Part shown: positions 1 to 8,293 of the stretch, piece after piece
How the letters are laid out: every line of letters starts with the position of its first letter
How positions within the stretch are numbered: the first letter of the stretch is position 1
From: Acidobacteriota bacterium
GTDB lineage: Bacteria > Acidobacteriota > UBA6911 > RPQK01 > JAJDTT01
Assembly: GCA_028874215.1 (NCBI GenBank)
Contig: JAPPLF010000039.1
Span: 1-64,000, forward strand
DNA: 64,000 bases
Direction of reading: 5' to 3'
Program-made: the position numbers and the translations under genes
Notes under the pieces: generated by a model
Database searches by the model: none
The model's input: the letters and a program-made list of their open reading frames with translations, nothing else
Told to the model about the DNA's origin: nothing

Positions 1-71
<71 letters not shown>

Positions 72-89
72 GGGGAGAGGAAAGTCCCC
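72..89 (-). repeat. REP-like hairpin, copy next to the oxidoreductase stop
   Basis: GGGGAGAGGAAAGTCCCC, differing at one base from the copy at 36914-36931. Read on the minus strand, a GGAG head precedes the stem, and the TAG stop codon of the adjacent oxidoreductase gene (92-94) forms the sequence TAGGAG with that head. The left side merges into the homopolymer tract. Confidence 0.6.
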
Positions 90-91
90 TC

Positions 92-1378
92 CTATCCGGC
101 CAGGATGGTTCGCTTTACCGGGTCGAAGACCATTCGTTCCCCGCTCCAGTAGGAATCGGTCGCCATGATGCAGGCGATGGAATGACCGTAGCCGGCCTCG
201 ACGGGACAATACAGCCGCTTTGAATCTCGACTGCGGACGGCGTCCAGCCAGTTGGCCATGTGGTCGGTCTCTCCGGGGTCCCCTTCAACCGGAACCTTGT
301 CCGCCACTTTGCCGTCGGCCTTCACCCCTTTGCCGGTGAAATGCCAGTCGTCGTCACGGTGGGAAATGGCCTCGCCCTTGAAACTTCCCAGGGTCCCGTG
401 GACCCGGGTGCCGCTGCCGTACCCGTTGATCCAGTTGGTGGAGTAGACGGTCAGGAACTTCCGGTCACCCTTCTTGTACTCCAGGGTGATCTCCTGAGTG
501 TCCGGATTCTCCCGGTAGTCCTTCCACTGGTAGATCCCGCCATGGGCCACGACGGTCGAGGGGTAGGTAACACCCGTGAGCATGTGCGCCAAGTCGATGC
601 CGTGGCTCATCCACTGGTCGATGATGCCGCTGGAAAAGTCCTTGAAGAGCCGGAAACAGCGAAAGATCCGGGGGTCGAAGGGCCGGTGGGGGCGTCCCAT
701 GAGCCAGGTGTTCCAGTCCAGATCGCTCTCCTTGGCCATCAGGATGTCCTTTTCCTTCCGGGCCCAACGATACGGACTGTATTTGCTCCAATGGAAATCG
801 GCCTTGACCACGTCGCCGATGAACCCTTCGGCAATCATGCGGCTGGCCTGGCGATACTTGGGATTGGCACGTCTCTGGGTCCCGATCTGGACGATGGTGT
901 CGGATTGGCGCACCGCGTCCAGGGCCGCGTTGGCCTCCTCCAGCACGTTGGCCATGGGTTTTTCGCAGTAGGCGTCCTTGCCCGCGTCGGCGGCCAACTT
1001 CAGGATCTGAGCGTGGGCGTGGTCGGGGGTGGCGATGATCAGGGCGTCCACCTCGGCATCGGCCAGAATCTCTTCGTGATGGCGGTAGGCCTTGGGGGCG
1101 TAGCCCTGCTCGGCCTTTGCCAACTCCACCGCGTTTTCGCGGCGGTAGCTCCAGAGGTCGCAGACGGCGACGAGCCGGGCGTTGAACCGCCGGTTCATCT
1201 GAAAGAACCGCTTCAGTCGTCCGGTGCCGCGCCCTCCCGGCCCCACGATTCCCAGGTTGAGTCGATTGTTGACGTTGCGGGCGCTGACGATGCCGGGAAA
1301 GCCGGCCAGGGCCAGACCCGCTCCGGCTCCGGCCGAACGGGTCAGAAAGGAACGGCGGTGAATGGATGCTTGGCTCAT
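92..1378 (-). CDS. Gfo/Idh/MocA family oxidoreductase, Tat-exported
   Basis: An NAD(P)-dependent sugar or polyol dehydrogenase-like protein of about 428 residues. The N-terminus has a twin-arginine signal (HRRSFLT followed by an Ala/Gly-rich stretch), so export in folded form with bound cofactor is likely. A Rossmann motif (GIVGPGGRGTGR) follows, then the family's EKPMA motif that carries the catalytic lysine, then the C-terminal alpha/beta domain. The ATG at 1378 is chosen because GAGGAG lies nine bases upstream; a TTG at 1402 is in frame but has no ribosome site of its own. The substrate cannot be told from sequence. Exported members of this family are numerous in Acidobacteriota, Planctomycetes and Verrucomicrobia. 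It stands alone; no sugar isomerase partner is adjacent. Confidence 0.93.
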   Translation of the reverse strand: MSQASIHRRSFLTRSAGAGAGLALAGFPGIVSARNVNNRLNLGIVGPGGRGTGRLKRFFQMNRRFNARLVAVCDLWSYRRENAVELAKAEQGYAPKAYRHHEEILADAEVDALIIATPDHAHAQILKLAADAGKDAYCEKPMANVLEEANAALDAVRQSDTIVQIGTQRRANPKYRQASRMIAEGFIGDVVKADFHWSKYSPYRWARKEKDILMAKESDLDWNTWLMGRPHRPFDPRIFRCFRLFKDFSSGIIDQWMSHGIDLAHMLTGVTYPSTVVAHGGIYQWKDYRENPDTQEITLEYKKGDRKFLTVYSTNWINGYGSGTRVHGTLGSFKGEAISHRDDDWHFTGKGVKADGKVADKVPVEGDPGETDHMANWLDAVRSRDSKRLYCPVEAGYGHSIACIMATDSYWSGERMVFDPVKRTILAG

Positions 1379-1402
1379 GACTGGCGACTCCTCAATGGAC
1401 AA

Positions 1403-1910
1403 ATCCGGTCAGCGGCCGGACCGGACGGCGGACGTGACTGCCGAAACTTGAAAAGTATTGATACGGAAGATGTTACAGGAGGGTTCCGGTTCGGCGCAAG
1501 AGCCATGGAGGCGATCTGGAGGGGCGATTTGGAGGGGCGATTTCCAATCGCCCATTCCTTTCTTGGCCCGTTCCCTTCTTGGCCCGGCGCTGCTCTGGAG
1601 TTCGGCGACTGGAAATCGCCGTTCCTGGCGGCGTGATTCGATCCGAACCAGAGTGTATCAATGTCATCCATCACTCCTCCTAATCGATGTCCGGCCTGCT
1701 ATCGCCAATCAACATTCAAATCCAGGGGTTCCGCACCCGCCTTGGTCCATTCGGCGTGGCTGCTCCTGGGTGGACCTTACGCCGGAGCGATGATCACCCT
1801 CGAGATCGGCAAGAGCTACGGGGCGCCGCCGTTCCCTCACACCGACGGACGGCATCTGGTTCCTGGCCTACCGGACCGAAAACGGACCGGAAAGGGGATG
1901 TCTCGGCGAC
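1403..1910. other. Gene-free stretch with hairpin repeats and a possible gene remnant
   Basis: No intact gene is seen. The first half holds hairpin repeats (1518-1625). Between about 1740 and 1910 the plus strand reads, in two frames, short protein-like stretches (ITLEIGKSYGAPPFPHTDG, then, after a frame change, DGIWFLAYRTENGPERG). These could be the remains of a decayed gene, but the evidence is only that the residues look protein-like. Confidence 0.35.
1518..1625. repeat. Inverted pair of REP-like hairpins
   Basis: Two hairpins face each other. At 1535-1553 an 8-bp stem GGGCGATT/AATCGCCC closes a three-base loop, with GGAG on its left. At 1604-1620 a related stem GGCGAyT/ATCGCC has loop GGAA and GTTCC on its right, so it lies in the opposite orientation. 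A 13-base unit, GGAGGGGCGATTT, occurs twice in tandem (1518-1530, 1531-1543). The inverted pairing resembles BIME clusters of REP elements. Confidence 0.6.
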
Positions 1911-2525
1911 TCAGTCCGCTCCAGTCAACCGCAGCCACTTTCCTTCGTGGAAGTAGTGCACCGTGGAGGCCTTTTCAAGAAAGGCATTGTCGATACCTTG
2001 ATGATCGATCGGCGGTGGCTTCCGTCCTCCGTAGGCGTGGTAGACGGACAGGATGAAATCAGCCCCGGCCGGGCTCAACCAGCGCGAATAGGCGATCTTT
2101 CCGCACCCGATACCTTGTAAATAACTCCGGTCCGGGGCCGAAGCGAGTTTGGCCCGAACTCGCCCGTTTTCATCGATCACAATGATGGCTGATGTTCGAT
2201 TGCGAGAGCAGAGCGCGGCCCACAGCGTCTGGCCGGCTTCCATGAATTCGCCTGAGACGACGTTATGCGGCCGGTCGCTGCCTCGGGGTGGAGGGAGCGA
2301 GCAGCCGTGATCGTTCTTGCCCACTGCGTTGCCCCAGGCCTGAGGGATCGAGCAACCCAGGTCGGAAAGTCCCTTCCGGATCGCCGCCGGAACCTTTTCG
2401 AATGCCGCGGGAGCCAGGCGCACGATCTCCTCTTCCGCGACGCTCCAGCGATCCTGGGTGTGAACCGAGGCACTCGTCGCGCCGAACAACAGCACGAGCA
2501 CCAAGCCACGAGACACTTCCGCCAT
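1911..2525 (-). CDS. Secreted hypothetical protein
   Basis: About 205 residues with a cleavable-looking signal peptide (MAEVSRGLVLVLLFGATSAS). I do not recognise the family. The mature part contains four cysteines (in LGCSIP, HGCSLP, ALCSRN and GIGCGK contexts), compatible with two disulfides in the periplasm, and an internal stretch SAIIVIDENGRVRAKL that reads as a beta hairpin. The start is the ATG at 2525 after GAGGTG; an upstream in-frame extension lacks signal-peptide character. It lies 83 bases downstream of another small membrane protein on the same strand and may be co-transcribed with it. Confidence 0.6.
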   Translation of the reverse strand: MAEVSRGLVLVLLFGATSASVHTQDRWSVAEEEIVRLAPAAFEKVPAAIRKGLSDLGCSIPQAWGNAVGKNDHGCSLPPPRGSDRPHNVVSGEFMEAGQTLWAALCSRNRTSAIIVIDENGRVRAKLASAPDRSYLQGIGCGKIAYSRWLSPAGADFILSVYHAYGGRKPPPIDHQGIDNAFLEKASTVHYFHEGKWLRLTGAD

Positions 2526-2608
2526 CACACCTCGATGTTCTTGATCGCCTTGCCGATTCCACCTTCTCTCAGAGGAAAGCCAAGCCCCTTGCCTCCTGCA
2601 GACTCCCA

Positions 2609-2980
2609 CTAGTCCCCTTTGCGAGAGTCCAGGCCCAAGGGCCGGCCCGGGTCGGAATAGGAACGTACCAAGCCATGCTCCCGCCTGATCGACTCCTCCT
2701 TGCTACGCAGGAATCGGACTCGTCCCAGATATTTTTTCGCCGTCGCGGGATCGGCTGCAGACAGCGCCTTTCGGGACATGGAGAGGTGATGGGTATCCAC
2801 GAGCCAGATCACCCCCCAAATTGTGCCCCACATAGCAACGCTGAGTCCCTGCGAATAGATGAGCTTCGGGCCGAAATGGTGGATCATATAGCTTGCCAAC
2901 ACCACGCCCCCCACAGATCCGCAGACCATGATCGCGCCAATGACGACCAGGGCCTTGAGGCTGACATGCTTCCAGTTCAT
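2609..2980 (-). CDS. Small membrane protein, unknown
   Basis: About 123 residues. Two hydrophobic segments are visible near the N-terminus (roughly residues 8-30 and 42-61), then a charged, basic C-terminal tail of about 60 residues that should lie on one side of the membrane. There is no recognisable domain. The ATG at 2980 is preferred over an in-frame TTG at 2992 because the purine-rich GAGA lies just before it. It is likely the first gene of a two-gene unit with the secreted protein downstream. Confidence 0.55.
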   Translation of the reverse strand: MNWKHVSLKALVVIGAIMVCGSVGGVVLASYMIHHFGPKLIYSQGLSVAMWGTIWGVIWLVDTHHLSMSRKALSAADPATAKKYLGRVRFLRSKEESIRREHGLVRSYSDPGRPLGLDSRKGD

Positions 2981-3189
2981 TTCGGTTCTCAATGGGGGAA
3001 TGTGAATAATGCATAGCGCATGTGGACCGAGAGTGTCAATCAGCCCATCCGGACACGAGGACCCGGGCGAAAAAATCGGCCGGTTGGAATCCCTGGATCC
3101 GGATCTCGAGGCCTATCCCGGCCCTCGATCTCAACCCGCGCACGATGTTTCACTTCCGTGGCGTTATACTGCCAGCGATTCAGATGCAG

Positions 3190-3197
3190 AGGAGGTA
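3190..3197 (+). promoter_or_regulatory. Strong ribosome binding site deciding a GTG start
   Basis: AGGAGGT-type Shine-Dalgarno sequence placed before the GTG at 3202. It is the evidence for choosing this unusual start codon. Confidence 0.6.
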
Positions 3198-3201
3198 GTC
3201 A

Positions 3202-3627
3202 GTGAAAGCCATATCCTTGTTCCTTTCGGTCCTCTTGGTCTCACATACCAGCTTGCAGGCCGGTCCCCTCCCGGCACAGAAAACGGTTCACCTGGTATCG
3301 ATCGAGGAGTTGCGGGACCAGGTCGCGGCACAAACGGCCGAACGCGCCGGCAACATTCGCGAAGTCCAGACGCTGCTCCGTGACCAGGGGGTTCAAGATC
3401 ACGTGGGGCACCTTTTCGACCTGGAGAAAGTCGCGGTTGCAGTCCCCACGCTGGACAACGAGACATTGGCCGAGCTGGCCCGGCAAAGCAGGCAGGTGAA
3501 CGAACAGGCTAGGGCCGGCGGCATGGGAATGATCCTGGTGCTCTTGATTGCTGTTGTCATTGTCATAGTCCTTGCGATCATGTTGGTGAACAAGGCAGAG
3601 GATGTGGCCGAAACTGTGCTCGGCTGA
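3202..3627 (+). CDS. PA2779-like small secreted/membrane protein
   Basis: About 141 residues. A signal peptide (MKAISLFLSVLLVSHTSLQA), a helical middle part and one C-terminal transmembrane helix (about residues 110-130, very rich in Val/Ile/Leu). The middle (NIREVQTLLRDQGVQDHVG, then TLDNETLAELARQS) matches the pattern of the PA2779 family: a short helix, then a LxDEELAxL-type segment, then the membrane anchor. The start is a GTG at 3202, fixed by a strong AGAGGAGG seven bases upstream. In other bacteria PA2779 genes neighbour a C39-peptidase-like gene; none is seen here. Function is unknown. Confidence 0.7.
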   Translation: MKAISLFLSVLLVSHTSLQAGPLPAQKTVHLVSIEELRDQVAAQTAERAGNIREVQTLLRDQGVQDHVGHLFDLEKVAVAVPTLDNETLAELARQSRQVNEQARAGGMGMILVLLIAVVIVIVLAIMLVNKAEDVAETVLG

Positions 3628-3875
3628 CGTCTTTTTCCGCCATGGGCACGCTTGACTGACCAAGCAGGCCCGTGGCCACAAGGACGCGGAACGAGTACGG
3701 CAAGAGAATTTTCGGCTGCTCGTCGCGCCGGGTCCCGGCGCAATCGCTCAGCGTCCCGCGAAGACGGAACTGAGCGATCGATACTGGCGCCGGTAGCGAG
3801 GGACCCCGTCCAGCCGGACGATCAAGTCAGGTCACCCTCCCTGCGTCTTGACTCCCATCTCCCGCTCCGACTCTA

Positions 3876-5900
3876 ATGGCCAGCATGGCACGCCTGTTCA
3901 TCGTCATCTCTTCGCTACTTTTTTCGTTGAGCCCTCTGTGGGCGCGCGTCGTCCGGGTGGAGATCCACGAACGGAATCCGATCCTGGATGGCGAGCCCTA
4001 TCCCCTGGTAGGTCCCTACGAAATAATCACGGGACGGGTGCACTTCGCCGTCGATCCCGAAGTGGGACCCAATCGGATCATCACCGACATCGGGAAGGCG
4101 CCCCGGAACGAGCAGGGCGAGGTTGAGTTCTCCTCCGATCTGGCGCTGCTGAAACCGGTCCAGGTGGAGCGAGGGAACGGCGCCATTTTCTACGAGGTCT
4201 CCAACCGGGGCGGGAAGGCCCTGGTGGCACACTTCAACCTGGCCCGGTACAGCCCGACACCCAAGACCCGCGAGGAGTTCGGAGACGGCTTCCTCATGCG
4301 GCAGGGCTTCACTCTGCTGTGGCTGGGATGGCAACTGGACCCGCCCCACCGGTCGGGGAACATTCGCGTCTACCCGGCCGTCGCCCGGGACCCGGACCGT
4401 CCCATCACCGGCCTGGTGCGATGCGACTTCGTGGTCAAGACCCGCGCCGACCACCACATTCTCTCGGACCGCAGCCACATTCCGTACCCCGTGTCCGATC
4501 CCGACGCCCCCGAGAACTCCATGACGGTCCGGGATGAAGTCGAGGGTGAGCGCCAGCCCGTTCCCAGGAACCGCTGGCGGTTCGCCCGAATGGAGGGGGG
4601 ACAGGCGGTGCCCGACCCGACTCATGTCGTTCTGGAAGGGGGATTCGAGCCCGGCCGGATTTACGAAGTGGTCTACCGGGGCCAGGATCCTCCCCTGGTG
4701 GGACTGGGCCCGACGGCCGTGCGAGACATGATCTCCCACCTCAAGTACGAAGGCGATCCGGACCTGTCCATTCCACGGACCGCCCTGAACCGCGCCCTGG
4801 GGTACGGGAGTTCGCAGAGCGGGCGCTTCCTGCGGACCTTCCTCTACCAGGGTTTCAACGCGGACGAACAGAACCGGCGGGTCTTCGACGGACTCATACC
4901 GCACGTGGCGGGGGCCGGTCGGGGCAGCTTCAACCACCGGTTCGCCCAGCCGTCGCGGGACGCCCAGCCCTTCTCCAACTTCTTCTATCCCACCGACATC
5001 TTTCCCTTCACCGGCAGGGCCCAGACCGACCCGGTGACGGGGAAGACCGACGGACTTCTGATCCACTTCGCCCGGCCCGAGCTTTGCCCCAAGATCTTCT
5101 ACACCAACTCCTCCTACGAATATTGGGGCCGCGCCTCTTCCCTGATTCACACCACCGTGGACGGAACCCGGGACGTGGAGTTCATGGACCAGGTTCGCCA
5201 CTATCATTTTACGGGCAGCCAGCATGGCGTGGGACCCTTCCCTCCTTCCCGATCCAGGGGGCAGCAACTGGACAATCCGCTGGATTTCCGCTGGGCGATG
5301 CGCGCCCTGCTCCTGGCCCTGGATCGGTGGGTGGCCGACGGAGCGACTCCGCCGCCGAGCCGGTATCCCCGCTTGGACGAGGCCACTCTGGTCCCGTTTC
5401 CCGAGTTCGAGTTTCCCCGGTTGCCGGGCATCCGGGTGCCCACCAGAATCCACCGTGCCTACCGGGTGGATTACGGCCCCCGGTTTCGTTCGGAGGGCAT
5501 TGTGAGCTTCCAGCCGCCGCGAGTCGGCGCTCCCTTTCCGATCCTGGTGCCCAAGGTCGACGCCGACGGGAACGAGCTGGCGGGGATCCGCCTTCCGGAA
5601 GTGGCGGTCCCCCTGGCCACGTATGCGGGGTGGAACCTCTTCGGCCCCGGCCAGGGTCCGCCGACGGAAATCTGCAGCTTCCGCGGCTCCTACATTCCTT
5701 TCGCCCGGAGCAAGGAAGAGCGTCTCGAAGCGGGTGACCCCCGGCTCTCCATCGGGGAGAGATACGAGAGCCGTGACGAGTACCTGGGCCGGGTCACCGA
5801 AGTTGCCCTTGAACTCATGGATCAGGGATACCTGCTGTCACAGGATGTTCCCCTGGTCGTCAAGGGAGCCGCTGCCCGCTGGGACTATCTGATGCGCTGA
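3876..5900 (+). CDS. Secreted alpha/beta hydrolase (Abhydrolase_10 type)
   Basis: A 674-residue exported protein. The first ~23 residues form a signal peptide ending at LWA. The rest matches the large alpha/beta hydrolase-domain family of unknown substrate, with the typical opening (ILDGEPYPLVGPYEIITG), the SNRGGKA segment, and the nucleophile region GYGSSQSGRFLRTF near residue 309. A conserved Asp/His-bearing C-terminal half follows (MDQVRHYHFTGSQHG). The family length of about 650-700 fits. It is monocistronic as far as can be seen, with a 248-base gap upstream. An esterase or amidase role outside the cytoplasm is likely; the substrate is unknown. Its last 41 bases overlap an antitoxin-like gene on the opposite strand. 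Confidence 0.85.
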   Translation: MASMARLFIVISSLLFSLSPLWARVVRVEIHERNPILDGEPYPLVGPYEIITGRVHFAVDPEVGPNRIITDIGKAPRNEQGEVEFSSDLALLKPVQVERGNGAIFYEVSNRGGKALVAHFNLARYSPTPKTREEFGDGFLMRQGFTLLWLGWQLDPPHRSGNIRVYPAVARDPDRPITGLVRCDFVVKTRADHHILSDRSHIPYPVSDPDAPENSMTVRDEVEGERQPVPRNRWRFARMEGGQAVPDPTHVVLEGGFEPGRIYEVVYRGQDPPLVGLGPTAVRDMISHLKYEGDPDLSIPRTALNRALGYGSSQSGRFLRTFLYQGFNADEQNRRVFDGLIPHVAGAGRGSFNHRFAQPSRDAQPFSNFFYPTDIFPFTGRAQTDPVTGKTDGLLIHFARPELCPKIFYTNSSYEYWGRASSLIHTTVDGTRDVEFMDQVRHYHFTGSQHGVGPFPPSRSRGQQLDNPLDFRWAMRALLLALDRWVADGATPPPSRYPRLDEATLVPFPEFEFPRLPGIRVPTRIHRAYRVDYGPRFRSEGIVSFQPPRVGAPFPILVPKVDADGNELAGIRLPEVAVPLATYAGWNLFGPGQGPPTEICSFRGSYIPFARSKEERLEAGDPRLSIGERYESRDEYLGRVTEVALELMDQGYLLSQDVPLVVKGAAARWDYLMR

Positions 5901-6192
5901 GGACTCGATCCTCCCGATCTTCGCTAACAGCCTCAGAGAAGCTCCGGCCTCTTCCTATGATCGGCCTGGCGATCGGCGGCACCGGTTTCGCTTGGCCCGT
6001 CACCACGCCCTGCCTCCGTAAACGAGCCGGACGTGCTTCCACAGAACGGCCGTCAAACTCGATCGGCGTCACTTCCGCCACCGGCCGGCCCCGATCGGTG
6101 ATGGTCAGGATGCGCCCTTCGCGTACCCAACCGAGATCAGTTCCCAACCGTGCCTTGAACTCCCGGACCCCAACGACGAGTGGTTCACCCAT
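5860..6192 (-). CDS. Orphan Phd/YefM-type antitoxin
   Basis: About 110 residues. The N-terminal part (VGVREFKARLGTDLGWVREG then LTITDRGRPVAEVTP) is the classical Phd/YefM DNA-binding fold. The C-terminal part (PIIGRGRSFSEAVSEDRED) is the usual toxin-binding tail; the last 15 or so residues after it look like read-through. A VapC toxin would be expected immediately downstream on the minus strand, but that place is taken by the 3' end of the hydrolase gene. It is therefore a solitary antitoxin, probably the remnant of a pair. GTT-poor, GC-rich codon use is as in its neighbours. Confidence 0.75.
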   Translation of the reverse strand: MGEPLVVGVREFKARLGTDLGWVREGRILTITDRGRPVAEVTPIEFDGRSVEARPARLRRQGVVTGQAKPVPPIARPIIGRGRSFSEAVSEDREDRVLSASDSPSGQRLP

Positions 6193-6281
6193 GTAATCTT
6201 TGTGACTACAATTGCCCGGAAAAGCAGGAAGACGTCACTCCCTTTCGTTAGCCTGCACTGCCCGTTTACGGAGGATTTCCG

Positions 6282-8093
6282 ATGCGCCGACTCGGCATTT
6301 TGTTCTTCCTGGCCATCTCTACGCCGGTGCGCTCCGAGACCCGGATCACACTGGACGATCCCATGCCTCCGCCGGCGTGGGCTCTGGCGCAGCGTGCTCT
6401 CCTCGAAGCCAATGCCGAAGAAGCCCAACGGCTCGCCGACAGGTACATGGACGAGCGGGGCTGGCTGGCCATCACGCCCAACTGGGGCGGGATGGACGGG
6501 GCCGACGACGTCATGGAGAGGTTCCGGCACTGGCCGCTGCTCTACATCCTGGGGGGATCCGAATCGGTCCTCGCCACCTACAAGAAGATCTGGGAGGGGC
6601 ACCTGGAGCAGTTCACCGAGGCTCGGGAGCCGCTGGTGGAGGCGACCCGGGATGGGATGTACTACCGGGAGTTCTGTCCTTCCTTCGACTGGGAGCACAT
6701 CGGCGAAGGCATGGCCGGCTGGTACTGGTACGGGATGGCGCGCCCCAAGGATCCCCAGTACCTGATTCGCGCCCGGCGGTTCAGCGCCTTCTACATGGAC
6801 GAGGACCCGTCGGCTCCCAACTACGATCCGGAGCGCAAGATCATCCGGAGCCTCTTCAACGGCAGCCAGGGGCCCCTGCTGGGAGTACCCACCGAGGCCC
6901 ACTGGGCCGGACCTCCCCGGCCCCGGCACGACTCCCGACCGGGCCGGCCCCGAAGGACCCTCCGGTTCTCCCGCCAAGGCTACATGGTGGACCTGAGCGG
7001 CGACCATCCTCTGAACCTGATGGCCACGCACTTGGCCATGACGGCCTACATGCTCACCCACGAGAAGAAGTACCGGAACTGGATCCTGGAGTACGTGGAT
7101 GCCTGGAAGGAAAGGGCCCGGGCCAACGGCGGCAACATTCCCACCAATATCGGCCTGGACGGACAAATCGGGGGCCAGTGGGACGGAAAGTGGTACGGGG
7201 GAGTCTATGGTTGGAACTTTCGTCCCCGTTTCGACGAGTTCACGCCCGATCGCGAGGGGCAACCCAATCCGGGAAACAACATGTTCATTCGGGGATCGCG
7301 CATCGGCTTCGGCATCGCCCTGCTATTGACGGGAGATCGCGAATACCCGGCCGTCATCAGGCGCCAGATGGACAACCTGTATGCGGCCGGCCGGGAGGAG
7401 AACGGACGGATTCTCATTCCTCACAAGCACGGAGACGACGGCTGGTACGGATACACCGAAAACGTCTACCTGGAAGAGCAGGTCGATCTCTATCTCTGGT
7501 CTCTGGACAAACCTGTCGATCCGGTCCAGCGCGGGCGGGTCTCGGCCCACCCCTGGATCCGCTACCTGGAGGGTCGGTACGACAGCTACCCGCTGGAGGC
7601 GCTGCAACAGGATTTCGCCGTCATCGGCCTTCAGATGAAACGTCTGAGAGAGGACGGAGCGACTCGAGACACCCGGTCCTCAACCGGTTTTGCCCGAACC
7701 GTCGCCGTCACCTCGCTGCTGCACCTGATGATGGGAGCCAACTACCCGGGGGGATCGGGGAATGCGCTCCATGCGCAGGTGCGGTATTTCGATCCGGACC
7801 GCCGGCGGCCCGGCCTGCCGCCCGGCGTGGGAGCACTGGTGGAAAAGCTCGGGCCAGGGTCCGTCACCTTGACGCTGGTCAACGTGAGCCCCGTACACGC
7901 ACGGGAAGTGGTGGTTCAAACCGGCGGCTACGCCGAGCACCAATGCCTCTCGGTGAACCACAGGGGCCGGGCGACCCCGGTGAACGACTCCCATTTCCGG
8001 GTCCGGCTGAAGCCGGGGAGCGGCGGACGACTTGTTTTGTCTCTGGATCGTTACTCCCAGAGTCCCACGCTGGCGTTTCCCTGGGATCGCTGA
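6282..8093 (+). CDS. Secreted protein with glycoside-hydrolase-like toroid, unknown
   Basis: A 603-residue protein with a short signal peptide (MRRLGILFFLAISTPVRS). The body has repeated helix-rich segments with aromatic and acidic residues (GMAGWYWYGMARPKDPQYL, HLAMTAYMLTHEKKYRNW, NNMFIRGSRIGFGIALLL), as in alpha/alpha-toroid glycan-processing proteins. The C-terminal ~100 residues look like a beta sandwich (LTLVNVSPVHAREVVVQTGG). I cannot assign a catalytic motif or CAZy family. The start is well supported by GGAGGA six bases before the ATG. A periplasmic or surface role in polysaccharide breakdown is inferred only from architecture. Confidence 0.75.
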   Translation: MRRLGILFFLAISTPVRSETRITLDDPMPPPAWALAQRALLEANAEEAQRLADRYMDERGWLAITPNWGGMDGADDVMERFRHWPLLYILGGSESVLATYKKIWEGHLEQFTEAREPLVEATRDGMYYREFCPSFDWEHIGEGMAGWYWYGMARPKDPQYLIRARRFSAFYMDEDPSAPNYDPERKIIRSLFNGSQGPLLGVPTEAHWAGPPRPRHDSRPGRPRRTLRFSRQGYMVDLSGDHPLNLMATHLAMTAYMLTHEKKYRNWILEYVDAWKERARANGGNIPTNIGLDGQIGGQWDGKWYGGVYGWNFRPRFDEFTPDREGQPNPGNNMFIRGSRIGFGIALLLTGDREYPAVIRRQMDNLYAAGREENGRILIPHKHGDDGWYGYTENVYLEEQVDLYLWSLDKPVDPVQRGRVSAHPWIRYLEGRYDSYPLEALQQDFAVIGLQMKRLREDGATRDTRSSTGFARTVAVTSLLHLMMGANYPGGSGNALHAQVRYFDPDRRRPGLPPGVGALVEKLGPGSVTLTLVNVSPVHAREVVVQTGGYAEHQCLSVNHRGRATPVNDSHFRVRLKPGSGGRLVLSLDRYSQSPTLAFPWDR

Positions 8094-8293
8094 TCGCTTC
8101 TGTGCGCGGGACGACGGGCCGGGGAACCGGTGCGGTTTCGAGCCAGTCCTTCAGGGCCGACGGTCATCCTCTCCCATCGGTCTGAGCTTTCAGGAAAAAC
8201 TCGGCGTCACCCGTTGATCGCGATAGGGAAGTGAATTGACGCCGGGCCGTCGCTGACATACGGTCATCAGATAATTCGTCGAGGATCAAAACC

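Noticed and set aside
260-1636. 458-codon open frame on the plus strand
   Set aside because: It is antisense to the oxidoreductase and shows no recognisable domain.
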